Source: Streptomyces sp. Je 1-79 (GTDB lineage Bacteria; Actinomycetota; Actinomycetes; Streptomycetales; Streptomycetaceae). From it: 64,000 nucleotides of DNA. Each line of letters opens with the position of its first letter. Position 1 is the first letter of the stretch. The position numbers and the translations under genes are program-made. Location of the stretch: positions 1 to 64,000 of the forward strand of contig NZ_JAMGSL010000018.1 of assembly GCF_025195125.1 (NCBI RefSeq), given 5' to 3'. The notes under the pieces were generated by a model that saw nothing but the letters and a program-made list of their open reading frames with translations, was not told the origin of the DNA and ran no database searches. Below, piece after piece: positions 1 to 8,104 of the stretch.

Positions 1-107
1 TTTGCTCGCGTCCACTGTGTGGTTCCCGGGTTGCGAACAGTCGCACCGGTTGAACCAGTTTCACTTACTTAACTGAAAAGTGTGCTTGTTCGCTAGAACC
101 CGATAGG
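1..107 (+). other. 23S-5S rRNA intergenic spacer
   Basis: This is the stretch immediately upstream of the 5S rRNA. The first 25 or so bases look like the sequence that follows the 3' end of Streptomyces 23S rRNA genes, so the window seems to begin just beyond a 23S gene. No tRNA cloverleaf or open frame is visible. The assignment rests on position before 5S and recalled similarity. Confidence 0.6.
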
Positions 108-226
108 GTTTCGGTGGTCATAGCGTTAGGGAAACGCCCGGTTACATTCCGAACCCGGAAGCTAAGCCTTTCAGCGCCGATGGTACTGCAGGGGGGACCC
201 TGTGGGAGAGTAGGACGCCGCCGAAC
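108..226 (+). rRNA. rrf: 5S ribosomal RNA
   Basis: The segment starts GTTTCGGTGGTCATAGCG and ends GACGCCGCCGAAC, about 119 nt, the usual actinobacterial 5S length. The internal blocks CCCGGTTACATTCCGAACCC and GATGGTACTGCAGGGGGGAC are the conserved loop and helix regions of bacterial 5S rRNA. The two ends pair to form helix I (GTTTCGG.. with ..CCGAAC). It is the last gene of an rrn operon whose 16S and 23S genes lie outside the window to the left. A strong terminator follows directly. Confidence 0.96.
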
Positions 227-234
227 AATCTTTC

Positions 235-285
235 AGGACCCTTGGTCCCAGCGTTCATGCTGGGACCAAGGGTCCTTTTGTTTTT
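235..285 (+). terminator. rrn operon intrinsic terminator
   Basis: An 18-bp perfect inverted repeat lies at 235-252 and 259-276 with a 6-nt loop GTTCAT, followed by a T-rich tail (277-285). It begins 8 nt after the 5S gene and should end rRNA transcription. Confidence 0.93.
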
Positions 286-362
286 CCTTGTATTTGCCGA
301 AGCGCGTCGGGATGCCGACTGCGCGAGAATGACTGCAGTACCCGAAGACAGGAGTCACGCCG

Positions 363-2468
363 ATGTCCACCAACTCTCCCGACGATCGTCCGGAGCGCGA
401 GCCGCGTCGTAGGGACGGTGGCGAGCGGGGCGGCTTCCGTGGCCCGCGTCGTGACGACAACCGTGGCGGCGGTGGCGGCGGCTTCCGTCGCGATGACAAC
501 CGCGGTGGTGACAACCGCGGTGGCGGCTCCGGCGGTGGCTTCCGTCGCGATGACCGCCGTGACGACAACCGTGGTGCCGGCGGCGGCGGTTTCCGCCGTG
601 ATGACAACCGTGGCGCCAGCGGTGGCGGTTTCCGTCGCGATGACCGCCGTGATGACAACCGTGGTGGCGGCGGTGGCGGTGGCTTCCGCCGTGACGACCG
701 GCGTGACGACACCCGTGGTGGCGGTTTCCGTCGCGACGACCGTCCCCGTGACGACCGTCGCGATGACCGTCCCCCCTTCCGCCGTGACGACAACCGTGGC
801 GGTGGCAGCGGCGGTGGGTTCCGTCGCGACGACAACCGCGGTGGCGGCAGCGGCGGTGGGTTCCGCCGTGACGACCGCCGCGACGACCGTCCGTCGTTCC
901 GGCGCGACGACCGTCGTGACGACAACCGTGGCGGTGGCACCGGTGGCGGTTTCCGTCGCGACGACAACCGCGGTGGCGACCGTCCGTCGTTCCGTCGGGA
1001 TGACCGTCGTGACGACAACCGTGGTGGCGGCTCCGGCGGTGGGTTCCGTCGCGATGACCGCCGTGACGACAACCGCGGTGGCGGCTCCGGCGGTGGGTTC
1101 CGTCGCGACGACCGCCGTGACGACACCCGTGGTGGCGGCTTCCGCCGTGACGACCGCCCGCGCGACGACCGCCGTGACGACCGTCCCTCGTTCCGGCGCG
1201 ACGACCGTCGCGACGAGCGGCCGGCCTTCCGTCGGGACGACCGTCGTGACGACAACCGTGGTGGCGGCTCCGGCGGTGGGTTCCGTCGTGATGACCGCCG
1301 TGACGACACCCGCGGTGGCGGTTTCCGTCGCGACGACCGTCCCCGTGACGACCGCCGTGACGACCGTCCCTCGTTCCGTCGTGACGACCGTCGCGACGAG
1401 CGGCCGTCGTCGTTCCGTCGTGACGACCGTCCGCGTGAGGACCGTCCCCGTGACGACCGACCTTCCTTCCGTCGCGACGACCGGAGTGACGACCGCCCCC
1501 GTGGGCCCCGTCGTGACGACAGCCGCGGTGGTGGCTTCCGTCGCGACGACCGGCGTGACGACAGCCGGGGCGGGGGTGGGTACCGCGGGCGCGACGACCG
1601 GGGTGGCTACCGCGGTCGCGACGACCGTGACCGGGACCGCCCCGACCGCGCGCCCATCAAGCGGCTGCCGATCCCGGACGACGTCACCGGTGACGAGATC
1701 GACCAGGACGTGCGCCAGGAGCTCATGAGCCTGCCCAAGGGGCTCGCCGAGGACGTCGCTCGCAACCTCGTCATGGTCGCCAACCTGATCGACGAGGACC
1801 CCGAGCAGGCGTACGCGTACTCCCGTATCGCCCTGCGGCTCGCCTCCCGTGTCGCCGCCGTCCGCGAGGCGGCCGGCTTCGCCGCGTACGCCACGCAGAA
1901 GTACTCCGAGGCGCTGGCCGAGTTCCGTGCCGCGCGGCGGATGACCGGTGGTGTCGAGCTGTGGCCCGTGATGGCCGACTGCGAGCGCGGCATGGGCCGG
2001 CCCGAGCGGGCGCTCGCCATGGCCGGTGAGGCCGAGGTGCATAAGCTGGACAAGTCCGGGCAGGTCGAGATGCGTCTCGTCGCCGCCGGCGCCCGTCGCG
2101 ACATGGGGCAGCTGGACGCCGCCATCGTGACCCTCCAGAGCCCCGAGCTGGCGTCCACCGCCGTCCACCCGTGGACCGCGCGTCTGCGGTACGCCTACGC
2201 CGACGCGCTGCTCGCGGCCGGGCGTGAGGCCGAGGCACGTGAGTGGTTCGCCAAGGCGCTCGAGTCCGACAAGGACGGGGCCACGGACGCCTCCGACCGC
2301 CTCGCCGAGCTGGACGGCGTCGAGTTCGTGGACGCCATCGACGACCTGGAAGCGTCCGAGGAGACCTTGGAGACCGAGACCGAGACCGAGGCCGCGGACG
2401 AGGCGGACCGGGCCGACCAGGACGACGTCGAGGACGACGAGGACGACGACCTGGACGACAGGGCGTAA
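363..2468 (+). CDS. TPR-like protein with long Arg/Asp/Gly-repeat N-terminal domain
   Basis: Encodes 701 aa, starting at ATG 363 behind an AGGAG site at about 349-353. Residues about 20-415 are an extreme low-complexity domain built from units such as FRRDDRRDDNRGGGSGGG, rich in Arg, Asp and Gly and resembling eukaryotic RGG/RDD RNA-binding disordered regions. Residues about 430-640 are helical with TPR-like repeats (for example the stretches around PEQAYAYSRIALR and EAREWFAKALE). The last 50 residues are strongly acidic (ETETETE, DEDDDLDD). TPR folds mediate protein contacts; the charged N-terminus suggests RNA binding or condensate formation, but that is inference. It follows the rrn operon and ends in its own terminator. 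No precise function is known to me. Confidence 0.9.
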   Translation: MSTNSPDDRPEREPRRRDGGERGGFRGPRRDDNRGGGGGGFRRDDNRGGDNRGGGSGGGFRRDDRRDDNRGAGGGGFRRDDNRGASGGGFRRDDRRDDNRGGGGGGGFRRDDRRDDTRGGGFRRDDRPRDDRRDDRPPFRRDDNRGGGSGGGFRRDDNRGGGSGGGFRRDDRRDDRPSFRRDDRRDDNRGGGTGGGFRRDDNRGGDRPSFRRDDRRDDNRGGGSGGGFRRDDRRDDNRGGGSGGGFRRDDRRDDTRGGGFRRDDRPRDDRRDDRPSFRRDDRRDERPAFRRDDRRDDNRGGGSGGGFRRDDRRDDTRGGGFRRDDRPRDDRRDDRPSFRRDDRRDERPSSFRRDDRPREDRPRDDRPSFRRDDRSDDRPRGPRRDDSRGGGFRRDDRRDDSRGGGGYRGRDDRGGYRGRDDRDRDRPDRAPIKRLPIPDDVTGDEIDQDVRQELMSLPKGLAEDVARNLVMVANLIDEDPEQAYAYSRIALRLASRVAAVREAAGFAAYATQKYSEALAEFRAARRMTGGVELWPVMADCERGMGRPERALAMAGEAEVHKLDKSGQVEMRLVAAGARRDMGQLDAAIVTLQSPELASTAVHPWTARLRYAYADALLAAGREAEAREWFAKALESDKDGATDASDRLAELDGVEFVDAIDDLEASEETLETETETEAADEADRADQDDVEDDEDDDLDDRA
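480..1610 (+). repeat. Degenerate in-frame repeat array encoding (F)RRDD/NRGGG units
   Basis: More than 20 imperfect copies of 18-60 bp units built on TTCCGTCGCGACGAC and AACCGTGGTGGCGGC run in frame through the gene at 363-2468. The low complexity keeps several other frames open on both strands, which produces spurious ORFs. Copy number is likely to vary between strains. Confidence 0.9.
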
Positions 2469-2477
2469 CTGAAGAAG

Positions 2478-2515
2478 AAGGGCGGCACCCCTGCCGGGGG
2501 TGCCGCCCTTTTCTG
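2478..2515 (+). terminator. Intrinsic terminator after TPR gene
   Basis: The arms GGGCGGCACCCC (about 2482-2493) and GGGGTGCCGCCC (about 2498-2509) flank a 4-nt loop and are followed by TTTTCTG. It lies between the TPR gene and the convergent DUF1015 gene and may serve both. Confidence 0.85.
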
Positions 2516-2520
2516 TGCGC

Positions 2521-3795
2521 TCAGTCCAGCGCCAGGCTTCTGAGGACCAGGCCCGTCGCCGGCTTCGGTCCGAAGGACGTCGACTTGCGGGGCATGGTGA
2601 CGCCCTGCCGCGCAAGGTCCCGTACGACTTCCTCCCGTACGGGATGCATGAGCACCGCCGTACCGCGTCGGCGTTCCGCCTGCTCGACGGCGGCCTCGGT
2701 GTCGTGGATGTAGCTGATGTCCTCCGGGTCGTCCGGGAGGTGCCACAGGTGGTCGAGGAGCGTGGCGTGCAGGACCGTGGCGTCCAGGGTGCGCCACGCC
2801 TCGGGGCGGTCCGCGGGGACCGTGCGGGCGAGGAGCTCCGGGGAGGGGCGGTCCACGATGTGGAAGGTGCCGTCGCCGGCGAGGAGGAAGGCGTTGCCCT
2901 CGCGCGCGGCGGACGCCAGGGTCTCCATGGCCTCCGTCAGCGTGCCCTCGACGCGGCGGACGCGGAAGCCGTCGCCGAGGGCGGCGAGGGCGTCGGCGAC
3001 GGGGAGGCGGTTGAGCAGCCGGTGGATGGCGCGGACCCTGAGGGGGTAGCGGGCGGTGTCGATGAGCAGCACCAGGCCGTAGTTCCACGGGCTGGGCTGG
3101 GCGTGCTCCTCGCGGAGACGGAGGTACGTCGCCCAGCGGTGGTGGCCGTCGGCGATCAGCGCCTGCTGCTCCGCGAGCCCGGCGGAGACCGCCGCGAGAT
3201 CGGCGGGGTCCGTGACCGCCCAGAGGCGGTGGCTGAACCCGTCCTCCGTGGTGGTGGCGAGCAGCGGGTCGCGCCTGACGGTGCGTTCGATGACGTCGGC
3301 GGGGCCGTCGGCACCGCCCCGGTAGGTGAGAAGGAGCGGCTCCAGGTTGGCCGCGGTGGTCCGCATCAGCGCCGCGCGGTCCTCGACGACGTGCGGCATG
3401 ACGTCCTCGTGGGGGAGCACGATGCCCTCGGCCGGGGTGGAGAGCTCCAGGGCGCCGATGATGCCCCGCTGGAGGATGTCGCCGCTGCTCTGCTCGTACA
3501 CGTACAGAGCGGGCTCGGGATCCGGTGCGAGGACGCCGTCCGCGAGCCAGCGGTCGAGGGTGACGGCGGCCTTGCGGTGGCGGGTGCCCGCCGTGACGGC
3601 CTGCGGCAGGATCAGCCGGACGATGTTGTGGGGATCGGCGGACTCGAGGTGGTGCAGTCCGTCGGGCCGTACGACGACGTCGTACGGCGGCGAGGTCACG
3701 GCGGCCAGACTGCCGACCCGCTCCGGGACGTAGCGGAGTCCCCGGAACGGGACCAGGTGCAGACCGTCGTTGGCCGCAGGACCTCTGCTGTTCAT
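2521..3795 (-). CDS. DUF1015 family protein
   Basis: Encodes 424 aa, starting at ATG 3795 (MNSRGPAANDGLHL). The N-terminal block LVPFRGLRYVPERVGSL with the following SPPYDVV motif is diagnostic of DUF1015, a widespread cytosolic family that has been linked to serine or phosphoserine metabolism in some lineages. The motif DGHHRWATYL lies near the middle, as in the family. Length is typical (about 400-430 aa). A longer frame continues upstream but has no family similarity. A TACGAT -10-like box sits 6 nt before the ATG, so the mRNA is probably leaderless. It diverges from the HAD phosphatase gene. Biochemical role uncertain. Confidence 0.9.
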   Translation of the reverse strand: MNSRGPAANDGLHLVPFRGLRYVPERVGSLAAVTSPPYDVVVRPDGLHHLESADPHNIVRLILPQAVTAGTRHRKAAVTLDRWLADGVLAPDPEPALYVYEQSSGDILQRGIIGALELSTPAEGIVLPHEDVMPHVVEDRAALMRTTAANLEPLLLTYRGGADGPADVIERTVRRDPLLATTTEDGFSHRLWAVTDPADLAAVSAGLAEQQALIADGHHRWATYLRLREEHAQPSPWNYGLVLLIDTARYPLRVRAIHRLLNRLPVADALAALGDGFRVRRVEGTLTEAMETLASAAREGNAFLLAGDGTFHIVDRPSPELLARTVPADRPEAWRTLDATVLHATLLDHLWHLPDDPEDISYIHDTEAAVEQAERRRGTAVLMHPVREEVVRDLARQGVTMPRKSTSFGPKPATGLVLRSLALD

Positions 3796-3801
3796 TGAGC
3801 A

Positions 3802-3807
3802 ATCGTA
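3802..3807 (-). promoter_or_regulatory. Putative -10 box of leaderless DUF1015 promoter
   Basis: TACGAT read on the minus strand lies 6 nt upstream of the ATG at 3795, matching TANNNT at the spacing seen in leaderless actinobacterial transcripts. No Shine-Dalgarno fits between it and the start. Confidence 0.55.
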
Positions 3808-3873
3808 AGTGCGCGGTGGCAATGAGCGATGATCGGGGGAGTGCGACGGCTGAGACGTGAGGAGTGCACGGTC

Positions 3874-4974
3874 ATGGGTGACGGCGGCCAGGACGGTCAG
3901 GGGTTGCGGCAGGGCTCGGAGCGGGGCTCGCAGACGGGTCCGCGGCGGGACAGGGACCGGCCCGGCGGCAGCGAGGGGGCGCTGAGCGAGACGTACGACA
4001 CGGCCCTCCTCGACCTGGACGGTGTGGTGTACGCGGGCGGGGAGGCGATCGCGCACGCCGTCGAGGCGCTGGCGGCGGCCCGGGCCGGCGGGATGCACCT
4101 CGCGTACGTCACCAACAACGCGCTGCGGACCCCGGACGCTGTGGCCGCGCATCTGACCGAGCTGGGTGTGCCGGCCGAGGCGGGGGACGTCATCACCTCG
4201 GCGCAGGCGGTGGCGCGGCTGATCGCCGACGACGTGCCCGCGGGGTCGCCGGTGCTCGTGATCGGCGGGGAGGGCCTTCGGGTGGCGCTGAGGGAACGGG
4301 GCCTGGAACCGGTGGAGTCGGCGGACGTGACCGGTCTGGCAGCGGTGGTGCAGGGGTACGGCGGGCCGGAGATGCCGTGGTCGCGCTTCGCGGAGGCGGG
4401 TTACGCCGTGGCGCGGGGCGTGCCCTGGTACGCCTCGAACACGGACCTGACGATTCCGGGGGCGCGGGGGATCGGGCCGGGGAACGGGGCGGCGGTGGAG
4501 GTCGTACGGATCGCCACGGGCGGTGCCGTGGAGCCGAAGGTGGCGGGGAAGCCGCTGCCGCCGATGCACCGGGAGACCGTGTTGAGGACGGGGGCCGAAC
4601 GGCCGCTGGTGGTCGGGGACCGGCTCGACACGGACATCGAGGGGGCGTTCAACGGGGGCGTGGACTCGCTGCTCGTGCTGACGGGGGTGACGGACGTGGC
4701 GCAGCTGCTCGCGGCGGTGCCGGAGCACCGGCCGACGTATGTGGACGCCGATCTGCGCGGGTTGCTGACCGGGCAGCCCCAAGTGGTCGGGGCGCACGGC
4801 GGGTTCGTCTGCGGCGGCTGGTCGGCCGAGGCGCGCGGTGGCGAACTCGTCCTGGACGGCGAGGGGCCCGTGATGGACGGGGTGCGGGCGCTGTGCGCGG
4901 CGGCCTGGACGGAGGCCGGGGCCGGGGCGTGCGGGCTGGACGCGGGGAAGGCGCTGGAGCGACTGGGGCTGTGA
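3874..4974 (+). CDS. HAD-superfamily hydrolase, NagD/phosphoglycolate phosphatase-like (class IIA)
   Basis: Encodes 366 aa from ATG 3874, chosen because GGAG at 3861-3864 is well spaced; an in-frame ATG at 3829 lacks an RBS. Motif I LLDLDGVVYAG, motif II VTNN and the late motif VVGDRLDTDIEGAFNGGV give the class IIA HAD fold used by NagD, pyridoxal phosphate and phosphoglycolate phosphatases. The nucleophile is the first Asp of DLDG. The N-terminal 30 residues are charged and non-conserved. Expected to be a cytosolic, Mg-dependent phosphatase; substrate cannot be read from sequence. The 3' end, including the stop, is followed by degenerate tandem copies of itself. Confidence 0.9.
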   Translation: MGDGGQDGQGLRQGSERGSQTGPRRDRDRPGGSEGALSETYDTALLDLDGVVYAGGEAIAHAVEALAAARAGGMHLAYVTNNALRTPDAVAAHLTELGVPAEAGDVITSAQAVARLIADDVPAGSPVLVIGGEGLRVALRERGLEPVESADVTGLAAVVQGYGGPEMPWSRFAEAGYAVARGVPWYASNTDLTIPGARGIGPGNGAAVEVVRIATGGAVEPKVAGKPLPPMHRETVLRTGAERPLVVGDRLDTDIEGAFNGGVDSLLVLTGVTDVAQLLAAVPEHRPTYVDADLRGLLTGQPQVVGAHGGFVCGGWSAEARGGELVLDGEGPVMDGVRALCAAAWTEAGAGACGLDAGKALERLGL

Positions 4975-5088
4975 GGCCTCTCCCGCCGGGCAAGGGGCTG
5001 TGAGGCCCTTTCCCGCCGGGCGACGGGCTGTGCGGTCCTCTCCCGCTGGGCGAGGAGCTGTGAGGCCTCTCCGCCGGGCGCTGACCTG
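4969..5088 (+). repeat. Four imperfect ~30-bp tandem repeats spanning the HAD gene stop codon
   Basis: Copies begin at 4969, 4998, 5028 and 5058, each starting CTGTGAGGCC (or CTGTGCGGTC) and containing CCCGCCGGGC. The first copy contains the gene's final Leu codon and TGA stop. The array fills the gap to the iron-transport promoter. Confidence 0.85.
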
Positions 5089-5113
5089 CGGGGAGGGGAT
5101 CGAACAGGAATAG

Positions 5114-5132
5114 CAGGGTAGGCTAACCTAAC
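5114..5132 (+). promoter_or_regulatory. Iron box (DmdR/IdeR-type operator) overlapping a -10 element
   Basis: The sequence CAGGGTAGGCTAACCTAAC resembles the 19-bp actinobacterial iron box TTAGGTTAGGCTNACCTAA. Within it TAACCT (5124-5129) is a TANNNT -10 box 7 nt before the GTG start at 5137. A repressor bound here with Fe2+ would block RNA polymerase directly. It precedes a siderophore importer, which supports the call. Confidence 0.85.
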
Positions 5133-5136
5133 TCCC

Positions 5137-6192
5137 GTGTTGGTCGAGAGTCCCTCCCGAGCGAGCGCGGATCCGACCGGCCCCGACCAGACGCCGACGC
5201 GCCGGCACTCCGTGCGCGCGGTCGGGTTGGTCGCGGCCGTCGGAGTCCTGCTGCTGGTCTGTGTCCTGAGCATCATGGTCGGCGCCAAACCGGTGCCGCT
5301 CGGTGATGTGTGGCACGGGCTGTTCCACAACACCGGTGTCGGAAACGACGTCATCATCCATGACGTCCGCGTCCCCCGGACCCTCCTCGGGCTGCTCGTC
5401 GGCGTCGCGCTCGGCCTCTCCGGTGCGGTGATGCAGGGCCTCACGCGCAACCCGCTCGCCGAACCCGGCCTGCTCGGTGTCAACGCCGGGGCCGCGGCCG
5501 CCGTCGTCTCCGCGATCGCGTTCCTGGGGATCACGGACGTCGGCGACTACATCTGGTTCGCGTTCGCGGGCGCGGCCGTCGTCTCCGTCGTGGTGTACGT
5601 CCTCGGCGGCAGCCGCAGCTCCACCCCCGTACGCCTCGCGCTCGCCGGAACCGCCGCCACCGCCGCGCTGTACGGGTACGTCAACGCCGTGCAGCTGCTG
5701 AACTCCGCCGCCCTCGACCGGCTCCGCTTCTGGACCGTCGGCTCGCTCGCCTCCGCCGACATGGACACCGTGCGCCGCGTCGCGCCGTTCATCCTCGCCG
5801 GCGTCGTGCTCGCCCTCCTGATCTCCCGGCCGCTCAACGCCATGGAGATGGGCGACGACACCGCCCGCGCGCTCGGCGCCGACCTCAACCGCACCCGGAT
5901 CACCGCCATGGCGGCCGTCACGCTGATGTGCGGAGCCGCGACCGCCGCCTGCGGGCCGATCGTGTTCCTCGGCCTGATGGTCCCGTATCTCGTACGCGCC
6001 ATCACCGGCCCCGACATGCGCTGGATCCTCCCGTACGCCGCCGTCCTCTCGCCCGTCCTGCTCCTGGGCTCCGACGTGATCGGCCGGCTCGTCGCCCGCC
6101 CCGCGGAGCTCCAGGTCGGCATCGTCACCGCGCTCGTCGGCGGACCCGTCTTCATTCGCCTCGTCCGCCGCAAGAGGATGGCCCAGCTGTGA
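5137..6192 (+). CDS. Iron-siderophore ABC transporter permease, FecCD family (first subunit)
   Basis: Encodes 351 aa from GTG 5137 with no leader (see the -10 and iron box). A hydrophilic 25-residue N-terminus precedes about ten membrane segments. Family hallmarks are the VRVPRTLLGLLVGVALGLSG block, the GLTRNPLAEPGLLGV motif after it, and the cytoplasmic EMGDDTARALG coupling-helix motif that contacts the ATPase. It should form a membrane heterodimer with the next product to import ferric siderophores. Its stop overlaps the next start (GTGA). No substrate-binding lipoprotein gene lies in this operon. Confidence 0.95.
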   Translation: MLVESPSRASADPTGPDQTPTRRHSVRAVGLVAAVGVLLLVCVLSIMVGAKPVPLGDVWHGLFHNTGVGNDVIIHDVRVPRTLLGLLVGVALGLSGAVMQGLTRNPLAEPGLLGVNAGAAAAVVSAIAFLGITDVGDYIWFAFAGAAVVSVVVYVLGGSRSSTPVRLALAGTAATAALYGYVNAVQLLNSAALDRLRFWTVGSLASADMDTVRRVAPFILAGVVLALLISRPLNAMEMGDDTARALGADLNRTRITAMAAVTLMCGAATAACGPIVFLGLMVPYLVRAITGPDMRWILPYAAVLSPVLLLGSDVIGRLVARPAELQVGIVTALVGGPVFIRLVRRKRMAQL

Positions 6193-7223
6193 CCACCAAG
6201 ACGCTACGGACCGGCGGCGGACTCTCCCTGCGCTACGCGCCCCGCGCCGCCCTCTCCCTGGTCGCGCTGCTCGTGGTCACCCTCGCCGTGGCCGTCGTCC
6301 TCATCGGCAGCGGGGACTTCCCCGTGCCCCCCGGCGACGTGGTCGCCACCCTCCTCGGCGACGGGACTCCCGTCCAGGAGTTCGCGGTCATGGAGCTGCG
6401 GCTGCCGCGCGTCCTCGTCGCCGTCTTCGTCGGCGCGGCGCTCGGCGTCGGCGGGGCCGTCTTCCAGTCCATCTCCCGCAACCCGCTCGGCAGCCCCGAC
6501 GTCATCGGCTTCGGCCAGGGCGCCACGGTGGGCGCGCTGGGCGTCATCGTGCTCTTCCAGGGCAGCGCCATGGCCGCCGCGGGCGGCGCCGTCGTCGGAG
6601 CGCTGGTCACCGGTACCGCGATCTACCTCCTGGCCTGGAAGCGCGGGATCCACGGCTACCGGCTCGTCCTCGTCGGCATCGGCGCGGCCGCGATGCTCAC
6701 CGCCGTCATCCACTACCTCATCACCAAGGCCGACCTCGTCGACGCCACCCGCGCCACGGTCTGGATGACCGGCTCGCTCGACGGGCGCGACTGGGCCCAG
6801 TTCTGGCCGCTGTTCGCCGTCAGCTGCGTCCTGATCCCGCTGGTCCTGGGGCACGGCCGGGCGCTGCGGATGCTGGAGATGGGCGACGACTCCGCGTACG
6901 CCCTCGGGGTACGGGTCGAGCGGACCCGCATCGTGCTGATGGGCTCCGCCGTCCTGCTCGTCGCCGTGGCCACCGCCGCGGCCGGCCCCATCGTCTTCGT
7001 CTCCCTCAGCGCCCCGCAGCTCGCCCGCCGGCTGACCCGCGCCCCCGGGCCCAACCTCGCCGCCTCCGCCCTCATGGGCTCCGTGCTGCTGCTCGTCGCC
7101 GACTGGACCGCGACCCACGCCTTCGGCGAGCGGCAGCTGCCCGTGGGTGTCGTCACCGGGGTGCTCGGCGGCTGCTATCTGCTGTGGCTGCTCGTCACCG
7201 AACGCAAGGCGGGACGGATATGA
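6189..7223 (+). CDS. Iron-siderophore ABC transporter permease, FecCD family (second subunit)
   Basis: Encodes 344 aa from GTG 6189, overlapping the previous stop by 4 nt, which suggests translational coupling. It has the same architecture as its neighbour: about ten hydrophobic segments, the LRLPRVLVAVFVGAALGVGG block, SRNPLGSPDVIGF and the EMGDDSAYALG coupling motif. Together the two form the channel. A longer reading frame extends upstream within the preceding gene but is not homologous. It shares ATGA overlap with the ATPase gene. Confidence 0.95.
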   Translation: MTTKTLRTGGGLSLRYAPRAALSLVALLVVTLAVAVVLIGSGDFPVPPGDVVATLLGDGTPVQEFAVMELRLPRVLVAVFVGAALGVGGAVFQSISRNPLGSPDVIGFGQGATVGALGVIVLFQGSAMAAAGGAVVGALVTGTAIYLLAWKRGIHGYRLVLVGIGAAAMLTAVIHYLITKADLVDATRATVWMTGSLDGRDWAQFWPLFAVSCVLIPLVLGHGRALRMLEMGDDSAYALGVRVERTRIVLMGSAVLLVAVATAAAGPIVFVSLSAPQLARRLTRAPGPNLAASALMGSVLLLVADWTATHAFGERQLPVGVVTGVLGGCYLLWLLVTERKAGRI

Positions 7224-8104
7224 CGGATTCGAACGAGAAGAACATCAGGAGCACCACCATGGACCGTCGGACCCAGCGGCTCAGCGCGGAGTCGGTCACC
7301 CTCGCCTACGACCAGCGGGTCATCGCCCGCGACCTGTCCGTCGAGATCCCCGACAACTCGTTCACGGTGATCGTCGGGCCCAACGCCTGCGGCAAGTCGA
7401 CCCTGCTGCGCGCCCTGTCCCGGATGCTCAAGCCCTCGGAGGGCCGTGTGCTCCTCGACGGGCAGAGCATCCACGCCATGCCGGCCAAGAAGGTCGCCAG
7501 GACCCTCGGTCTGCTGCCCCAGTCCTCCATCGCCCCCGACGGCATCACCGTCGCCGACCTGGTGGCCCGCGGGCGCTACCCGCACCAGGGGCTGCTGCGC
7601 CAGTGGTCGCCCGAGGACGAGCGGATCGTCCAGGAGTCGATGGCCGCGACCGGTGTCGCGGAGCTGGCCGAGCGGTACGTCGACGAGCTGTCCGGCGGCC
7701 AGCGCCAGCGGGTGTGGATCGCGATGGCGCTCGCCCAGCAGACCCCGCTGCTGCTCCTCGACGAGCCGACGACCTTCCTGGACATCCAGCACCAGATCGA
7801 CGTACTCGACCTCTGCGCCGAGCTGCACGAGAACCAGGGCCGCACGCTCGTCGCCGTCCTCCACGACCTCAACCACGCGGCCCGGTACGCCACGCACCTC
7901 ATCGCCTGCCGCGACGGCGAGGTCGTCGCCGAGGGGCCGCCGGCCGAGGTCGTGACGGCCGAGCTGGTCGAGCGGGTCTTCGGGCTCCGCTGCCAGGTCA
8001 TCGAGGACCCGGAGACGGGAACGCCGCTGGTGGTGCCGGCGGGGCGCAGGGCCCGGGCGGGCGATCGCGCCGCCCGGGCGTCCACGCCGGCCCTACAGAA
8101 GTGA
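7220..8104 (+). CDS. Iron-siderophore ABC transporter ATP-binding protein, FecE/FepC type
   Basis: Encodes 294 aa from ATG 7220, overlapping the permease stop (ATGA). Walker A is GPNACGKST, the Q-loop lies near LLPQSS, the signature is LSGGQRQR, Walker B is LLLLDEPTTFLD and the H-loop is VLHDLNHA, all intact. The QHQIDVLDL segment after Walker B is typical of the FepC/FecE subfamily. It powers the import complex on the cytoplasmic face. The last 12 bp overlap the 3' end of the convergent SCP2 gene. Confidence 0.96.
   Translation: MTDSNEKNIRSTTMDRRTQRLSAESVTLAYDQRVIARDLSVEIPDNSFTVIVGPNACGKSTLLRALSRMLKPSEGRVLLDGQSIHAMPAKKVARTLGLLPQSSIAPDGITVADLVARGRYPHQGLLRQWSPEDERIVQESMAATGVAELAERYVDELSGGQRQRVWIAMALAQQTPLLLLDEPTTFLDIQHQIDVLDLCAELHENQGRTLVAVLHDLNHAARYATHLIACRDGEVVAEGPPAEVVTAELVERVFGLRCQVIEDPETGTPLVVPAGRRARAGDRAARASTPALQK

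Noticed and set aside
480..1610. Regular repeats resembling a CRISPR array
   Set aside because: Unit lengths vary, there are no unique spacers, and the repeats stay in frame as RRDD/NRGGG codons.
255..2615. 786-aa open frame on the minus strand opposite the TPR gene
   Set aside because: It is a by-product of the repetitive GC-rich codons of the real plus-strand gene; no domain and no start signals.
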